Origin: Dichetophora obliterata
Lineage: Eukaryota > Arthropoda > Insecta > Diptera > Sciomyzidae
Assembly: GCA_963920525.1 (NCBI GenBank)
Contig: OY986435.1
Location: forward strand, 275,922,848 to 275,986,847
DNA: 64,000 bases
Reading direction: 5' to 3'
Shown: piece by piece, positions 44,086 through 55,189 of the stretch
How the letters are laid out: each line of letters starts with the position of its first letter
Numbering within the stretch: position 1 is the stretch's first letter
Notes under the pieces: model-generated
Databases searched by the model: none
What the model was told of the DNA's origin: nothing
The model's input: the letters and a program-made list of their open reading frames with translations, nothing else
Translations under genes and position numbers: made by a program

Positions 44086-44449
44086 ATTTTAAAATTTTCG
44101 CTATGAAATTCAATACTTACCTTTCAAAAACATAGATCAATATCGACATATTTATTGCCATTGACCTGTATGTGCACAAATATTTCGTATTTTTCTCCCA
44201 GGGTTATTAATACAATTTTTTTGAGTTTGCCAAAACTGTTTTTAAGCTTGGAGTTTTTTGTTGAATGGAGAATTCTTCTCTTCCCCGTGTTCGTAGTACC
44301 GTTAATCGAAAAAAGTGTGAAATCACGCGTGTGCGAGATAAGGGTAATACCATTTTGGAACAAAATATGAGCACATTTTAGAGTTACCAAATCGTTACCA
44401 AAACACCATAACAAATTTTTTTTCAAGACCATGGAAACTTTTTTGTAAT

Positions 44450-46380
44450 CAAACGTAATGAAACTAAATCCGTGATTGACCAACGGCGCAAAAGACGAAT
44501 TCGACGTCTTGCTGTGGAGAAAGGGATGAGTTGTAGTGAAATTGCATTTGGATCTAAAGGTTACCAGAAGCAGAATCCAACAAATTTTTGATGAAAATGC
44601 CATCGTCAGTTATGAATCGCCCTTCTCTCAACCCAGGGTTCTACCGTGACACATTTCAGACAGTCCACTTTTCATATGCCGAAAAATACAAATTTTGTTA
44701 GGAAGAATTTAGGAATGTCATATTTATTGATCAGAAAAAGTTCAACCTTGATGGGACCGATGCACAGTGTTGCGTCTAGAACAAGCTAACTGAACAAAAT
44801 TATTTTATACGTTTTTGTACTTATGGGGTTAAAACAAAAAAAAAATTCAAGAAGGGTCAGATATGCACCGTTCACTAGCTAGCAGTCCTTTTACTGCTCC
44901 CCCCCCCATTTTACACACAAAGCTTGATTTTCCCAAATCAATGAAAATGCTATATTTCAGACGGTGTTGGTCGTATTGTACTTAAAATTGGTAATTTAGT
45001 TTAAATGGTTACTGTAAGCAAGGGGACCAAAAATGGGCGTGGGCCATCTGTATACCTCCACTTTTTCAGAAATTAATAAAATGGACTACTTTATGTAAAT
45101 TGTAGATTTTTCCGAGTAAAACATGGTTTAAAAAAATATGTTGCCACACCCTCTTTCACGACCCACAAATAAATAATAATGCAAAAAAAGCGTTTGAAGT
45201 TTTAAGTATAGTGCGCTACCTGCTTCGGTATGCTCGGAGGCTCATAATTTTTGAACCATTACTAATTTCGATTTGCCATTATAGTATTATAATTTATATA
45301 GTTATAGCTATCCAAAATGCCCAATTAACTAGACCAGACCGTTAAGCCATTCTTCAAAAAATTCAACTTTAGGCTGGAGGTACGTGCACTCTAAAAAAAA
45401 CAGTTTAATATTTCTGGGAAACAAAGTAGACAAACACAGCAAATATAAAACAAAAATTTAGCCCGAATACAAGAGGTTCACGAAAGTTGCGTTCCACGAA
45501 ATATAAAAAGCATTATTATTAATCATGCAAAATTCAATAATTTTAATACAGAAAAATCCAAAAACAACATATACTTGTTTTGAATTTTTCCAAAATTAAA
45601 GAGCTCCAACTTTCAGCTATGTATTTCGTTTTCACTTTTTTTATAAAATATGCGCTTTGATAATAAATTATTACTTCACTTAACACGTGTTAACATCGAC
45701 TATCAAATGCATTCAGCAGCCACAAATAAATTTTTGCTTTTGTGCTTAACTCCTCAAAAGTAATAGGTCTTATTCACAAAATTTGTTATTTTCCTTTTTC
45801 GGATCATTTGTTTACAAAATACAAAGATCTTTTCAGTATTTTGTTAAGTCACTTTTTTCCACCTAGCTTGTTCTAGACACTGTGCGATGGTTGCCAGAAA
45901 TACCGGCACGATTTGCAATAGCCATGACAAACTAGGTATGCGCGTAACCATGGGAGCGGATCATTGATGATTTGAGCCGATTTCAGATACTTTGAAAGTC
46001 TCCGTTGTATTTTATTTCGTGCAAATCGAATGCACAAATGTATATTTAGTTATGACGTATGCTTATTGAGCTCACATGCTTTATATACCAGGATAACTGG
46101 ACTTTTCAGCAGAACAACGCACAAATTCTGCCCGAGCAACAAAGGACTTTATACATATCTGAAATATACACTCATATTGTAGTGACCTGCTGTTAGTTAA
46201 GACTTGAATCCTATCAAAAACTTGTGAGGCATTCTTTCGGCCCAAGTTTATAAAAACAATCGCCAGTTGAATCAGTAAAGCTTATGAAAACAGTTTTTTA
46301 AGAGGAATGGAATAAAATCGACTCCATCCTCAGATCGTTAATATACTTCATGCCTAAAGCAAGTAATATATAAGAAGGGA
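44450..46380 (+). pseudogene. Tc3-like transposase relic split by an insertion
   Basis: The left part (about 44455-44773) encodes SVIDQRRKRRIRRLAVEKGM, a helix-turn-helix, then a stop-broken FAEKYKFC and VIFIDQKKFNLDGTDAQ, where SDEKKFNLDGPD would be expected. The catalytic first Asp is thus in the FIDQ motif. The right part (from 45879) gives RWLPEIPARFAIA, later NWTFQQNNAQI, where the second Asp of QQDNA has become Asn, and EEWNKIDSILRSLIYFMPKA, the typical Tc3 C-terminus. A 1.1-kb element (44774-45878) sits between them. Multiple stops make this a pseudogene. I could not define its terminal inverted repeats. Confidence 0.75.
44774..45878. mobile_element. 1.1-kb non-autonomous element with GTCTAGAACAAGCTA ends
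   Basis: The first 15 bases and the last 15 (inverted) are identical: GTCTAGAACAAGCTA. The flanks (AGTGTTGC and ACTGTGCG) could be a decayed 8-bp duplication, but this is weak. Its position inside the Tc3 reading frame proves it is an insertion. It has no coding content that I recognise, so the superfamily is unknown. Confidence 0.75.
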
Positions 46381-46494
46381 CATTCCTTTCTAAAATCTAT
46401 ATATGTATATTTCTATTTTATTCCATAAAATCAATAAATATAAGTTTTGCACATAAACACATTATAGTTTTTTAATAACAAGTTTTTTAAATAA

Positions 46495-46985
46495 GCTACC
46501 CTCCAGGAAAAATCGGAAGGCTTTCATCTAAAAGTGATAAAGAAACATTCCCCACCGTATCTTTCGGAAGCTTAAGGATAGTTTTGTATTTATGTTGTTT
46601 TCAAATCGCTTCTTTAAGAATGCTTATGGAAATTTTTACTTATTGTCAAGCAATGACAACAGAAAATATTAATAACATTGTTTCCTAGCCGCTTATTATA
46701 GAATTCGATAGTCTAGTGGTAGCGCGCTTGACTGTCGCTCAAGGGTCCCGGGTTCGAATCCTGGCCGGGCATTTTCATGACAAGGGAGAGAGGAATGTTT
46801 CCATATTAATTTTTAAGACAGCGGAGAGGAATTTTTCCACATTAATTTTTAACGCAGCGGAAAGGAATGTTTGCCTTTAATGACATGCTATGTAAAAAAA
46901 GAAATGGTGTCTCCAACGGAAGGGAATGCTTCCTACATTACATGGAATGTTTCCTGTTTATATCCGGGAATGTTTCCATTTTCTT
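46495..46985 (+). repeat. Interspersed repeat with an embedded tRNA-Asp-like unit, copy A
   Basis: Collinear with the minus strand of 12896-13396. The lead is CCTCCAGGAAAAATCG, then a GTGATAAAGAAACATTCCCC block, a central tRNA-like unit, then two to three imperfect 35-bp GGAATGTTTCCA...ACAGCGGA units and a GGGAATGTTTCC end. The tRNA-like module is in the middle and not at the 5' end as in ordinary SINEs. Confidence 0.8.
46701..46771 (+). ncRNA. tRNA-Asp-like Pol III module (within repeat)
   Basis: It has an A box (TAGTCTAGTGG), an anticodon arm CTTGA-CTGTCGC-TCAAG with GTC in the anticodon place, and a perfect B box (GGTTCGAATCC) in a paired T arm. The acceptor-stem halves do not pair, so it is unlikely to be a working tRNA. 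Both internal Pol III promoter boxes are present, so transcription is possible. Confidence 0.7.
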
Positions 46986-46989
46986 ATCT

Positions 46990-49410
46990 TGTTTTACTTA
47001 TTAGCCCTTAATACTATTTCAATAAAAAAATAATATAAAAATCAATGAAGTTAAGTTTGCTTAGAATTGCATTTGAAGTGTTGCACATATAAATATTTTA
47101 CCAAGGTTCATATATTCACTAATAAAATTTTTATTTTATCAATGGAAGTCGAAGTAAAGTGGCCATGCATTTGTATGAAAAATTGAAATACTTCGAAAAT
47201 GAAAAATGTGTCTAGCTAAAACCGTGATGTTAGGGATAAAACCCAACATGTTTTAATAGGAGTTCGATAGGAGTACACCGAGTGACCGCGAGTTGATCGT
47301 TTTGTTTTAAATAAAAAAACATTCAAAAATTTATTGACTTTATACAAATTTCTCAAGTTTTTGGTAATAAAAAATAAAATGAGCTATCGAACATAAATAT
47401 CGGATAAAAAGTACCAGAGTTGTGATATTTTACTTTTCGAAAAAAATTTTATTTTCTTTTTTGTAATAACAAAAAAGTCTTAAAAATAATATTTGAAAAA
47501 ATGGCAATGAAATGTTGTTGAAATGTTTTTTGATTTTGGTTACTTAATACAAATTCAAAAAATTATGTGATTACGTTCAATAACTTAGTCGTTATGAAAT
47601 TTTCAACTACAAGTGTGACATTTTGTAAATTTCGGTGGTGGGTATTTTTAGGAAAAAAAAAAAATCCCTTAAAATCAAAAATGAAAAATTTGAAACGACA
47701 TCACGGACGGTTATGGCACAGTCGTAAGCTATTTTGTGCAAAAAACTACAAAAACGAAAATTCGGATAAAAAAATTATAGCTTTTAAAAATTGATTTTTT
47801 TTCCAAAATGTTCAATTTTGTCATTTCGAACACCAAAAAAATCATAAAAAATCGATAAAACTATGTTTTTTTATTTTTAATGACTTCAGCAATTTAAAAA
47901 AAATATTTCTAATTGTGAAAATGAAGAGATATAACAGAAAAAAAATCCCTGGTAGAGTTTCAGGCTTGACCTAAAAAAAAGGCATTTGCTTTAACGTCAT
48001 ATATTCCAGACGGCTTTATTTGAACAAAAGTCAAATCATATAAAACTTAAAGAATGGGTTGGTCACAGCTGAATCAATCCAGACTACTGAAGAGGAAGTG
48101 TTGCTATTTTCGAAACAGGCTTGTCTAGTCTGCTGTGTGAGTGACTCTATGCAGATTTGTTATTGTTGTTGTCTTCTTCAAAACTTACTTGATCTAAATA
48201 GCTCATAATTAAAATAATTTATGATTTTAGTTAGACAACATTTTTGAATTCCAGGACCCTGGTTTTAGGGTAAAAAATATTTAAAATACCCCAAAAACAA
48301 ACAATTTTAATTTTTACCACTGCAGCTTGTGAATTCTCTTTTTTCATTAACCTCCTTATTTCATAAATAATAAAAAAGTGCACGAAAACCTTCGTTCTTA
48401 GCTTATTCATTTATATACATTTATAACTTTGTAGTGGTTTGAAACGGCTTAAAGTTTTTCTCACAGATGTTATTTTTAAAACCGCAGAACTTTGTTAAAA
48501 AAATATGAAAATACTTTTTTTAAAAGAAATTAAATTTTATTAAAAAAAAATATCATAGATTCTCTATGATGGAAACTGTTTAGTGAATTTGTATCAAACA
48601 GAAGCAGTGCTTGAAGAAAAACCATACTTTAAAAAAAATTGACACAAAAAAGCTTTTGAAAAACACAGCATATTGTAGAGGTTGAAAACCTGATATAGTA
48701 TAAAATTGGTGAGGTAACGGTGAATATTTTCTTAAAGTGATTAAAATTAATTTCTATTCAAAGTTCGAGGGAAATCGAATGGAAAGGGCTTGCAAAATTA
48801 AATCTTGAAATATCAATAGTTTTTTTTTTCATTCAGCGGCAATGACCTTGCTTTAAGGAAATGTCTTGCACTAAGAAAATCTTTAGTTTTCAAGATATTG
48901 CAATGCAATTATTTTGATGTAGCGTTTTTGAATATAGTATTCGTGGAAAATATTATCAAAAATATATTTTTTGTATACCATTATTTTTCTCAACTAATGC
49001 CTTTTTATACAAAAATACCTTGTACTTATCTATGGTTCTTAACATATCGCGTAATGTCTTGTAGATCTTATCAATTTCTTATAACTCCTTTTCCATCATG
49101 CTCTCCATCTTATTATTATGAAGTTTTTATTTTATGCTATTTCTGCGCTCATATTTCAGGTCAAAGGTCACCAATTATTAAATTTGTGCAAGCCTCCTCA
49201 TACAGACCATTCTCATCCGATACCTCATTCATCATTCTACCTCTTCCTGGGATTCCTATTTCATATTTTGGGTCATAGGTCATCAATTTCACATGTATTA
49301 TAGGTTTCACATATTCAGCATATCTATAGTGTAGTGCCTTTCAAATGATATACTTTTCACTGTCCTTCTTCCAAAAGTAATATTTATTAAAAAATGTAAT
49401 TTAATTTAAC
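46990..49410. other. No gene seen
   Basis: AT-rich DNA, apart from the repeat at 48040-48225. The frames at 47567-47794 and 48898-49278 show no domain. Confidence 0.5.
48040..48225 (+). repeat. Interspersed repeat, copy 2 (pair with 33395-33590)
   Basis: It shares GGTCACAGCT, ACTACTGAAGAGGAAGTG, TTTTCGAAACAGGC, GAGTGACTCTATGC, a GTTGTTG run and CTTGATCTAAA with 33395-33590 in the same orientation. Confidence 0.65.
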
Positions 49411-49414
49411 ATTA

Positions 49415-50440
49415 GGGGAGTTTTTAAGCATGGGGAGTTGCAAAGCACGGCCATAGATGTCGCTCAGTGCTTTTAATCTTTTTTACCTCCTGTCAATATT
49501 TTTTCACCTAATATCTAAGTTTTGTACTAGCACTCGTCCCGATAGTGCATTTTTTTTATCTCTCTAGACAGTGTGTTCACCATTTTGTTCAAAAATTTTT
49601 TTGGGCATTCGTGTTTGAGGCATTTTCATAAACATTTTCAAACGAATCGAAAAGATGAAAATAGTTAGCAATGATTCGAATTTCGTCGTTCAAAAGGATT
49701 TATGCAAAAACATCCGATGTCTTACCGACGCAGTGGGAATTTTAAAATAGTAGCAAATGGGAGAAATGAAGTACATCAAGTGGGGAGATGTGAAGCACGC
49801 CAAATATGATAGATGTCAACTTGAAATCGTATTTTACATGCGTATTACGCATTATTTGTAAAAAGTCAAATGTTTAGTGCAATTCCAAGCATTTTTTCAC
49901 AATATTTTGTTATTTTTCTGTGTTTTCCCTTACGAAAAATAAAGTTTTTAAATTGAGTTGACAAATATTAAAAATAAAAGATAATTATGAAATCTATTAT
50001 GAAACTTTGAAAACTATATAAAAGCAATTAGAAAACTATGCGAAAACTATAAAATATATGAGTAAACTATAAGAAAACTACGAAAACTACGAGAAAACTT
50101 CAAAATTTTAATTTTGTCCATTTTCTTAACTCTAATACATAAAAATCATAATAATTTATCATTTTCTCCGATCCCAATAAAGAAATTTTACAAAAGAATT
50201 CAATTTTCTGCGATTTGTAGTCGTGCTTCACAACTCCCCATGATTTTTGAAAACTTAAAAAATCAGTTTTTTGGGCCAACAGGCAAAAACTGCCGATGAT
50301 TTTGGATGTTATGCAAATCCTTCAATCAGGAAGTGTATTTCAATATGCTCTAGATATTCGATTCAAAAAGTGTGAAAAATTAATTTTGTGGTAGTTTTGA
50401 TCCCCAAAGAAAGCGTTCTTCAAAACTCCCCACTCTCCCC
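49415..50440. mobile_element. TA-target MITE with GGGGA ends, copy 2
   Basis: The left end GGGGAGTTTTTAAGCATGGG and the right end (inward GGGGAGAGTGGGGAGTTTTG) are bordered by TA (49413-49414 and 50441-50442). The element is inverted relative to 34979-35805. It shares the GCCATAGATG, ACTAGCACTCGTC and AAATGGGGAGA/CATCAAATG-type blocks and the GAAAACTAT repeat tract (about 50005-50100). Confidence 0.8.
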
Positions 50441-50442
50441 TA

Positions 50443-51800
50443 CAAAAAAGAAATATGTATGCAGAAATAAAGTCCGTTTCAAAGGAATACAAAATTATAC
50501 AAACTGTAAGACAAAGCAGTCTTAAAATCTGCCTCTGGCTGGTCTTACCTGGTTGTTATGCCGCAGATACAATTTTAATTTATTACAGTTTGAAGCTTAT
50601 ATGTATATTTTTTTGACATATGTTCCAGGAATTTTTATTTTATTTTTCCCATTCTTTTTTTGTGTTCTTTTTCATTTTTCAATTACCCGCTTATTTGCAT
50701 AACACACTCACTCTCAAACACACACATGATGATGTATTTCAAATGTGAGCTATTTTTATTTTGGATACCTATTTCAAAAGCGTTTCTGCTATAAGCAGCA
50801 TAACAGCTATCCCCTCCTCAAACCTCACCTCCGACACCTCCTGCCCGCAGCGGTGCACAGCTGTGGACACTGCTGTACAAAATTTTATTTATGAATAAAC
50901 AATTTGTTGATGAAACAAAATAATTTGTTTAACATTGTGCTGTACTTACATTCTTCCAAACCATTTCAAACTTAATACATTTCTGTGCAAAATAAAGAAA
51001 AAAAAACCATACAACTGCGAGCAAAATAATAGCAGCATCGACCAACAGCACCAGCATAAAATTGCTTCCCTTGTGCGAAATAAAAATTGGAACCCTTAAC
51101 GAAAAAACAATAACCTAGAGAAGCATGAATATTAAAAGACAACAACAACAACAAAAAAATCGCTAAAGTGGTTGGTAACAAATGTTGCTGTTGTTGCTTT
51201 TGCTAGCGGGAAATTTACTTCACGTTCATTGCTGCGTTCACGTTCACTGCTACGAAAGATTGTAAAAAATATCACAGGATTGTTGCGGTGAGCACAAAAC
51301 AAATTAAAACAACAATACAAACAGCAACTACGTTGATGAAACAACAACACCTAGGCAAATCTCAATGTTACAATGATAACCTGATAGGATAATGAAAATG
51401 TGGTTATTATTTCTGTTTCAGAACTTTTGAGGGGTTTTCAACCGACAAAACTACATTTCAAAATTTTTGCTTTTCATTAAAAATCAAAAAGAAAATTAAT
51501 TACTGTAAATACTCAATGATCTTTTAACTAAGTACTGTCCAATGATGTGACAGAAGAAAATTGTTAAAAAGCAAATTTTTGAAATTCGAAATACATTGGA
51601 ACCTATCCTAAGGTTTACGCAATGATAAATAAAATTTCAAAAACTTTTTATTAAGCACAAGTTTTTAGCTTTCCGAACACTACAAGCCAAAATTCTTATT
51701 AAAGCTCAGGCTCGTTAATTTTTATGGCAAATTTCGCATTATTATAGTTTTCCTTGGCTTCGCATTATTTTCAATGGCTGCATAAGCTTGACATATATTC
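50443..51800. other. No gene seen
   Basis: AT-rich sequence with CAACAA-rich stretches (51139-51160, 51290-51350). Open frames here translate those simple repeats or show no motif. Confidence 0.5.
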
Positions 51801-51823
51801 CCAACGCTTGAAATAAGGCTCCA

Positions 51824-52470
51824 GTGGTCTTTATACCCAAAGCAGGGAAGACATCACATACCACTCCCAAAGATTTCAGGCCTATAAGTCTAACGTCATT
51901 CCTTTTAAAGACGTTAGAACGGCTACTAGATCTGTATCTGCTCTCCTATTGGCATCACAGCATGCATACAGTAAGGGAAGGCCCGTGGAAAAGGCTTTAC
52001 ACTCACTGGTCGGGACCATTGAGAGATCCTTCTTGCATGATGAATGCACCTTAGTTGCTTTCGTAGACAAAGAGGGAGCATTTAATAATATCACGCCACA
52101 ATCTATACGACGAGTTGCGTAAGTTGGGTGTGAATAAAATTATTACTGATCTAATAGATACTACTCAACTGTCGAGTAGTTTTATCAGACCTAGGTGCGT
52201 ACAGCACTGTAAGTTCGGAGTAAATCCGGCCAAAACAGAACTGGTCCTTTTCACAAGGAAACACAGAATTTCGACTATCACACCAATCATGCTAAATGAG
52301 CCTACATTGTCCTTATCGGAAAATGCAAAATATCTAGGACTCATTCTTGATAGGAAGCTTAGCTGAAAACTTAATATTTCTGAGCGTACGAAGAAAGCGA
52401 CAGTTGCGCTGTACACTTGTAAAAATGCTTTAGGGACAAGATGGGGTTTTTCCCCCAAAATCGTTTACTG
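51824..52470 (+). pseudogene. LINE (RNase H-bearing group), RT region, left part
   Basis: It begins VFIPKAGKTSHTTPKDFRPI, the start of an RT, then continues across frames. A truncated LVAFVDKEGAF-like motif lies near 52050-52085, and FGVNPAKTELVLFTRKHRIS with YLGLILDRKL lies at 52216-52365. The part between, including the catalytic FxDD, is deleted. It then runs into TRWGFSPKIVY at 52438-52468, where the sequence is cut by the 52471-55189 insertion and resumes after it. Frameshifts and a deletion make it inactive. Confidence 0.8.
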
Positions 52471-52977
52471 CACGCAGAGTACAAAAATTATTGTATTATT
52501 TCTGCAAACACAAATTTTTGCCGTAAAAAAATCATAATTTACTAATGGTGGTACCAAAAATAACATTATAGTTGAAATCATAACATCATTGAAATCGTCA
52601 AAATACTATGATTGCCTCAACTATTAGTTGCAACAAAAATGTTGTAGTTCTGTCAATCATGATAAATGTGAATATTATTATAGAGACAAACATGTTAGAA
52701 TTTTGAATGTTTGTCTGAACTATTCTTTGATTGTTGGCAAACGAAGCAGAACATAACCATAAATCGAAAGAATTTATTGTGTCTGAACAGTTTGCAGGAA
52801 AAACTTTCACTTCATTCAGACACAAAAGTTTTATCGATTCCTGGCTACGTGCCGTTTCGTTTGTCAACTGTTCAATTATTGTGTTTTGTTTTAAATCGCC
52901 TTATCATAAAAACAGCACGCAGAAAAGTGACATTTTCGACTTTAATTGTAGCAAACATATTTGTGTTTACCGTAAAT

Positions 52978-54603
52978 GAATAGTTTATTTAAGAAACAGT
53001 ACAAGTCCATATTTTTCGATTTTCGGTTTTTTGAAGTTTCGCCATCTTTGGTCCAAGACCCACAAGTGTTCTTTATAAAACAATACAAAATTTTATTTAA
53101 TAACAGTTTTTAGTGACATTAGAGAGCCTTCAATATTTGGTTTATTTAAGAAACAATATAAGTCCAGGACTTGTATCGTTTCAAAAAAAAAAAAAATTAT
53201 AAATGGGTACTTTATTTAAGAAACAGTACAAGTCCAAAAATGTAAATTATAAGTTAAATTATTAAGTTTAAATTTAAAGATTATCTGTATCTTGTTGGGT
53301 ATCCAATCTTGTTGGCCACTTAGTAATTATTTTACTCAAAAATTCTTTATTACTGTCTGGAATGTATTGCAATGTTTTTTTTAAATCATCCATTTTTGAG
53401 GCAAGAATAGGTATGCGACTGTTGTACGCTTTGTTTGTCGGTGGGTTAACTTTTGAACGTTTCGCATGGCCGAATGTATACCGTCGGCTTGTGAATCCAT
53501 CAATAAACTCGCAAGCTGTCACCACTCCTGGATTTTCTGAGTCAAATTGAAATTCATGGTAAGTAGAAATTTTAAACATTTCATGATCAAGCTTTCTGTA
53601 GGACTGGCTTGTGCTGCATTTTTTCGACTTCATTAACCTTTTGTTGCAGAGTTTTTTGTTATGATTGAGGATTTTGCTCTCTTCAGACTCTGCTGTTTTT
53701 TTGTAGTAAAGCGGCCACCAATTTTTGAAGTCGAGGACATCCCCAGTTTTTACAAAATTCACGGAAAATTTGCTTTTATTGCTTGACTCCAAAATCATTT
53801 TGGCCACATCGTCAATATCATAATATCTATCAGTACGTCTAAGGCATCGTTTAATTAGCCCGAAATCTCTATCATTTGGGAGAAATGAGTGTCCCCTTAT
53901 TGGTAGACGGTACACAATCTTATTGAACTGCTTAGTGTCTGTTAAAGAAAGTAGGAATCGAAGCAAAGTGTGATTCTTATTTTGTCCCGCGCAATTATCT
54001 GAATACAGATATAACTCAGTTACCTCCGAGGACATATTTTTTATGTACTGTCCAAGGAATGAGCATACCTCATTTGGACCCTTCTTAGCTATTCCCTCAT
54101 GGTACAGGTACATAGTACTTTTTACTTTTTAGGTACATTGTAGTTTGTTTACATTTTAAGTTTCTAGAAAAATCTATACCAGCTGATATAGCTTTTCAGT
54201 TTGTACAATCCCTCTAGGAAATTTTCAGGGCACTCCTAATACGAGCACAAATCGAGCGATTAATCTTACGATAATCCGATTTCAGTTTGTTTTGATTTTA
54301 CGTGTATTTGTTTTTTTTTTAAACAATACAAGTCCTGGACTTGTATGGTTTCTTAAATAAAATGAGTTAATTTTGGATTTTTTTTTGAAACAGTATAAGT
54401 CCAGCGCATATATTTTGCAATTACACGAGTGGCAGTTGAAATTGGAAAAATTTAGTCATTGCATCATCTTGGGGATACCAGAACGTGCCTACATAATTTT
54501 TTTCAAATTCTTTAAATGACCATGTGACCAGATAAACAGTTTTTTGTGTCTCCTGAAAAATTTACATTTTTGGACTTGTACTGTTTCTTAAATAAACTAT
54601 TCA
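52978..54603 (-). mobile_element. TIR element carrying a DUF7869-like ORF
   Basis: The ends are exact inverted repeats of at least 30 bases, beginning GAATAGTTTATTTAAGAAAC and running through ACAGTACAAGTCCA. AAAT lies directly outside both ends (52974-52977 and 54604-54607), a possible 4-bp target duplication. The TTTAAGAAACARTAYAAGTCC word recurs several times inside, in both orientations (about 53141, 53212, 54328-54360, 54380). It has one open frame on the minus strand. At 1.6 kb it is shorter than a full autonomous element would be, so it is probably an internally deleted copy. Confidence 0.85.
53274..54113 (-). CDS. DUF7869-like protein, C-terminal 279 codons (putative transposase part)
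   Basis: An uninterrupted minus-strand frame. Key blocks are YHEGIAKKGPNEVCSFLGQY, ELYLYSDNCAGQNKNHTLLR and RGHSFLPNDRDFGLIKRCLR. The D(N)C-GQN-N and GHS-x-P-ND-x-D-x-G motifs belong to a widespread insect family that I recall as DUF7869. The spaced acidic residues look like an RNase H-type (DDE-like) fold, but catalysis has not been shown to my knowledge. Relatives are longer at the N-terminus. Here the frame starts at the domain, and upstream sequence (54114-54300) has no matching codons, so this is a truncated protein. Lack of stops in an otherwise decayed neighbourhood is notable. It is centred in an element with long perfect TIRs. Confidence 0.6.
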   Translation of the reverse strand: MYLYHEGIAKKGPNEVCSFLGQYIKNMSSEVTELYLYSDNCAGQNKNHTLLRFLLSLTDTKQFNKIVYRLPIRGHSFLPNDRDFGLIKRCLRRTDRYYDIDDVAKMILESSNKSKFSVNFVKTGDVLDFKNWWPLYYKKTAESEESKILNHNKKLCNKRLMKSKKCSTSQSYRKLDHEMFKISTYHEFQFDSENPGVVTACEFIDGFTSRRYTFGHAKRSKVNPPTNKAYNSRIPILASKMDDLKKTLQYIPDSNKEFLSKIITKWPTRLDTQQDTDNL

Positions 54604-54712
54604 AATATATTTCGCAAATCTGGCCATAATTTGTTTATCACAAATATTGCTATTTTTGTGACAATGCACTTAATGTACCATGTTTATGAATGGCATTAGT
54701 CAGGCGAGAGGT

Positions 54713-54880
54713 AGTAGCGGCTGTGGCTTACTGGTAGTGTGCGTGGCTCATAAGCGAAAAAGCCGCGGTTCAAACCCCAGCTCGGACAGAAAATTTTATT
54801 AAAAACATTTTTCAATTGAATTAATATTTCTGTTGAGCCCAGACAATGGCAAACCCCTGGAAATAGCCTTAATTAATAGC
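54713..54880 (+). repeat. tRNA-derived SINE, plus strand
   Basis: The head GGCTGTGGCTTACTGGTAGT leads to a tRNA-like fold with B box GGTTCAAACCCC. The body TTCAATTGAATTAATATTTC and CAGACAATGGCAAACCCC matches the SINE at 31700-31938. It is nested in the CACGCAGAG-ended insertion. Confidence 0.75.
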
Positions 54881-55189
54881 TGTGAAAATGGGAGTGCATG
54901 AAAAAAAAATACAATTATTGTTTCATTAATATTCTGGATCCTAAAAATAAATTCATAATATAGTTGTTGCAATCATTCTATTTTCGACCCAATAAGAGAA
55001 TAATGATTGTTTCAATAATATATTGGTTCCTACAAAAAAGTTCCTTTTCTAAATATGGTTGTTGCAATCATTTTGTCATGATTAAAGAAAATATTATATG
55101 TTTAAGAACATGTTAGCAACAATCATAATCCGAATCATACTATGATCCTCTTAAGACATTGTTGTTGCAACTATGTTTTTTCTCTGCGT

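Larger units (their letters stand above)
52471..55189. mobile_element. 2.7-kb insertion with CACGCAGAG ends splitting a LINE
   Basis: The ends CACGCAGAG (52471) and CTCTGCGTG (to 55189) are exact 9-base inverted repeats. The LINE frame continues across the insertion if only TG is counted as duplicated. A 2-bp duplication and CAC-type ends would suit CACTA/EnSpm-like elements, but this is a weak assignment. Subterminal GTTGTTGCAA(T/C) words repeat near 54965-55170, and inverted forms occur near 52615-52640. It carries a nested TIR element (52978-54603) and a SINE (54713-54880). Confidence 0.75.

Noticed and set aside
44124..44603. A 159-codon open frame on the minus strand
   Set aside because: It has no recognisable domain and overlaps the start of the plus-strand Tc3-like relic. 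I judge it a chance open frame in AT-rich DNA.
46701..46771. A true tRNA-Asp gene
   Set aside because: The anticodon and T arms are good but the acceptor halves do not pair. The same sequence recurs, damaged, within a dispersed repeat, so it is a tRNA-derived module.
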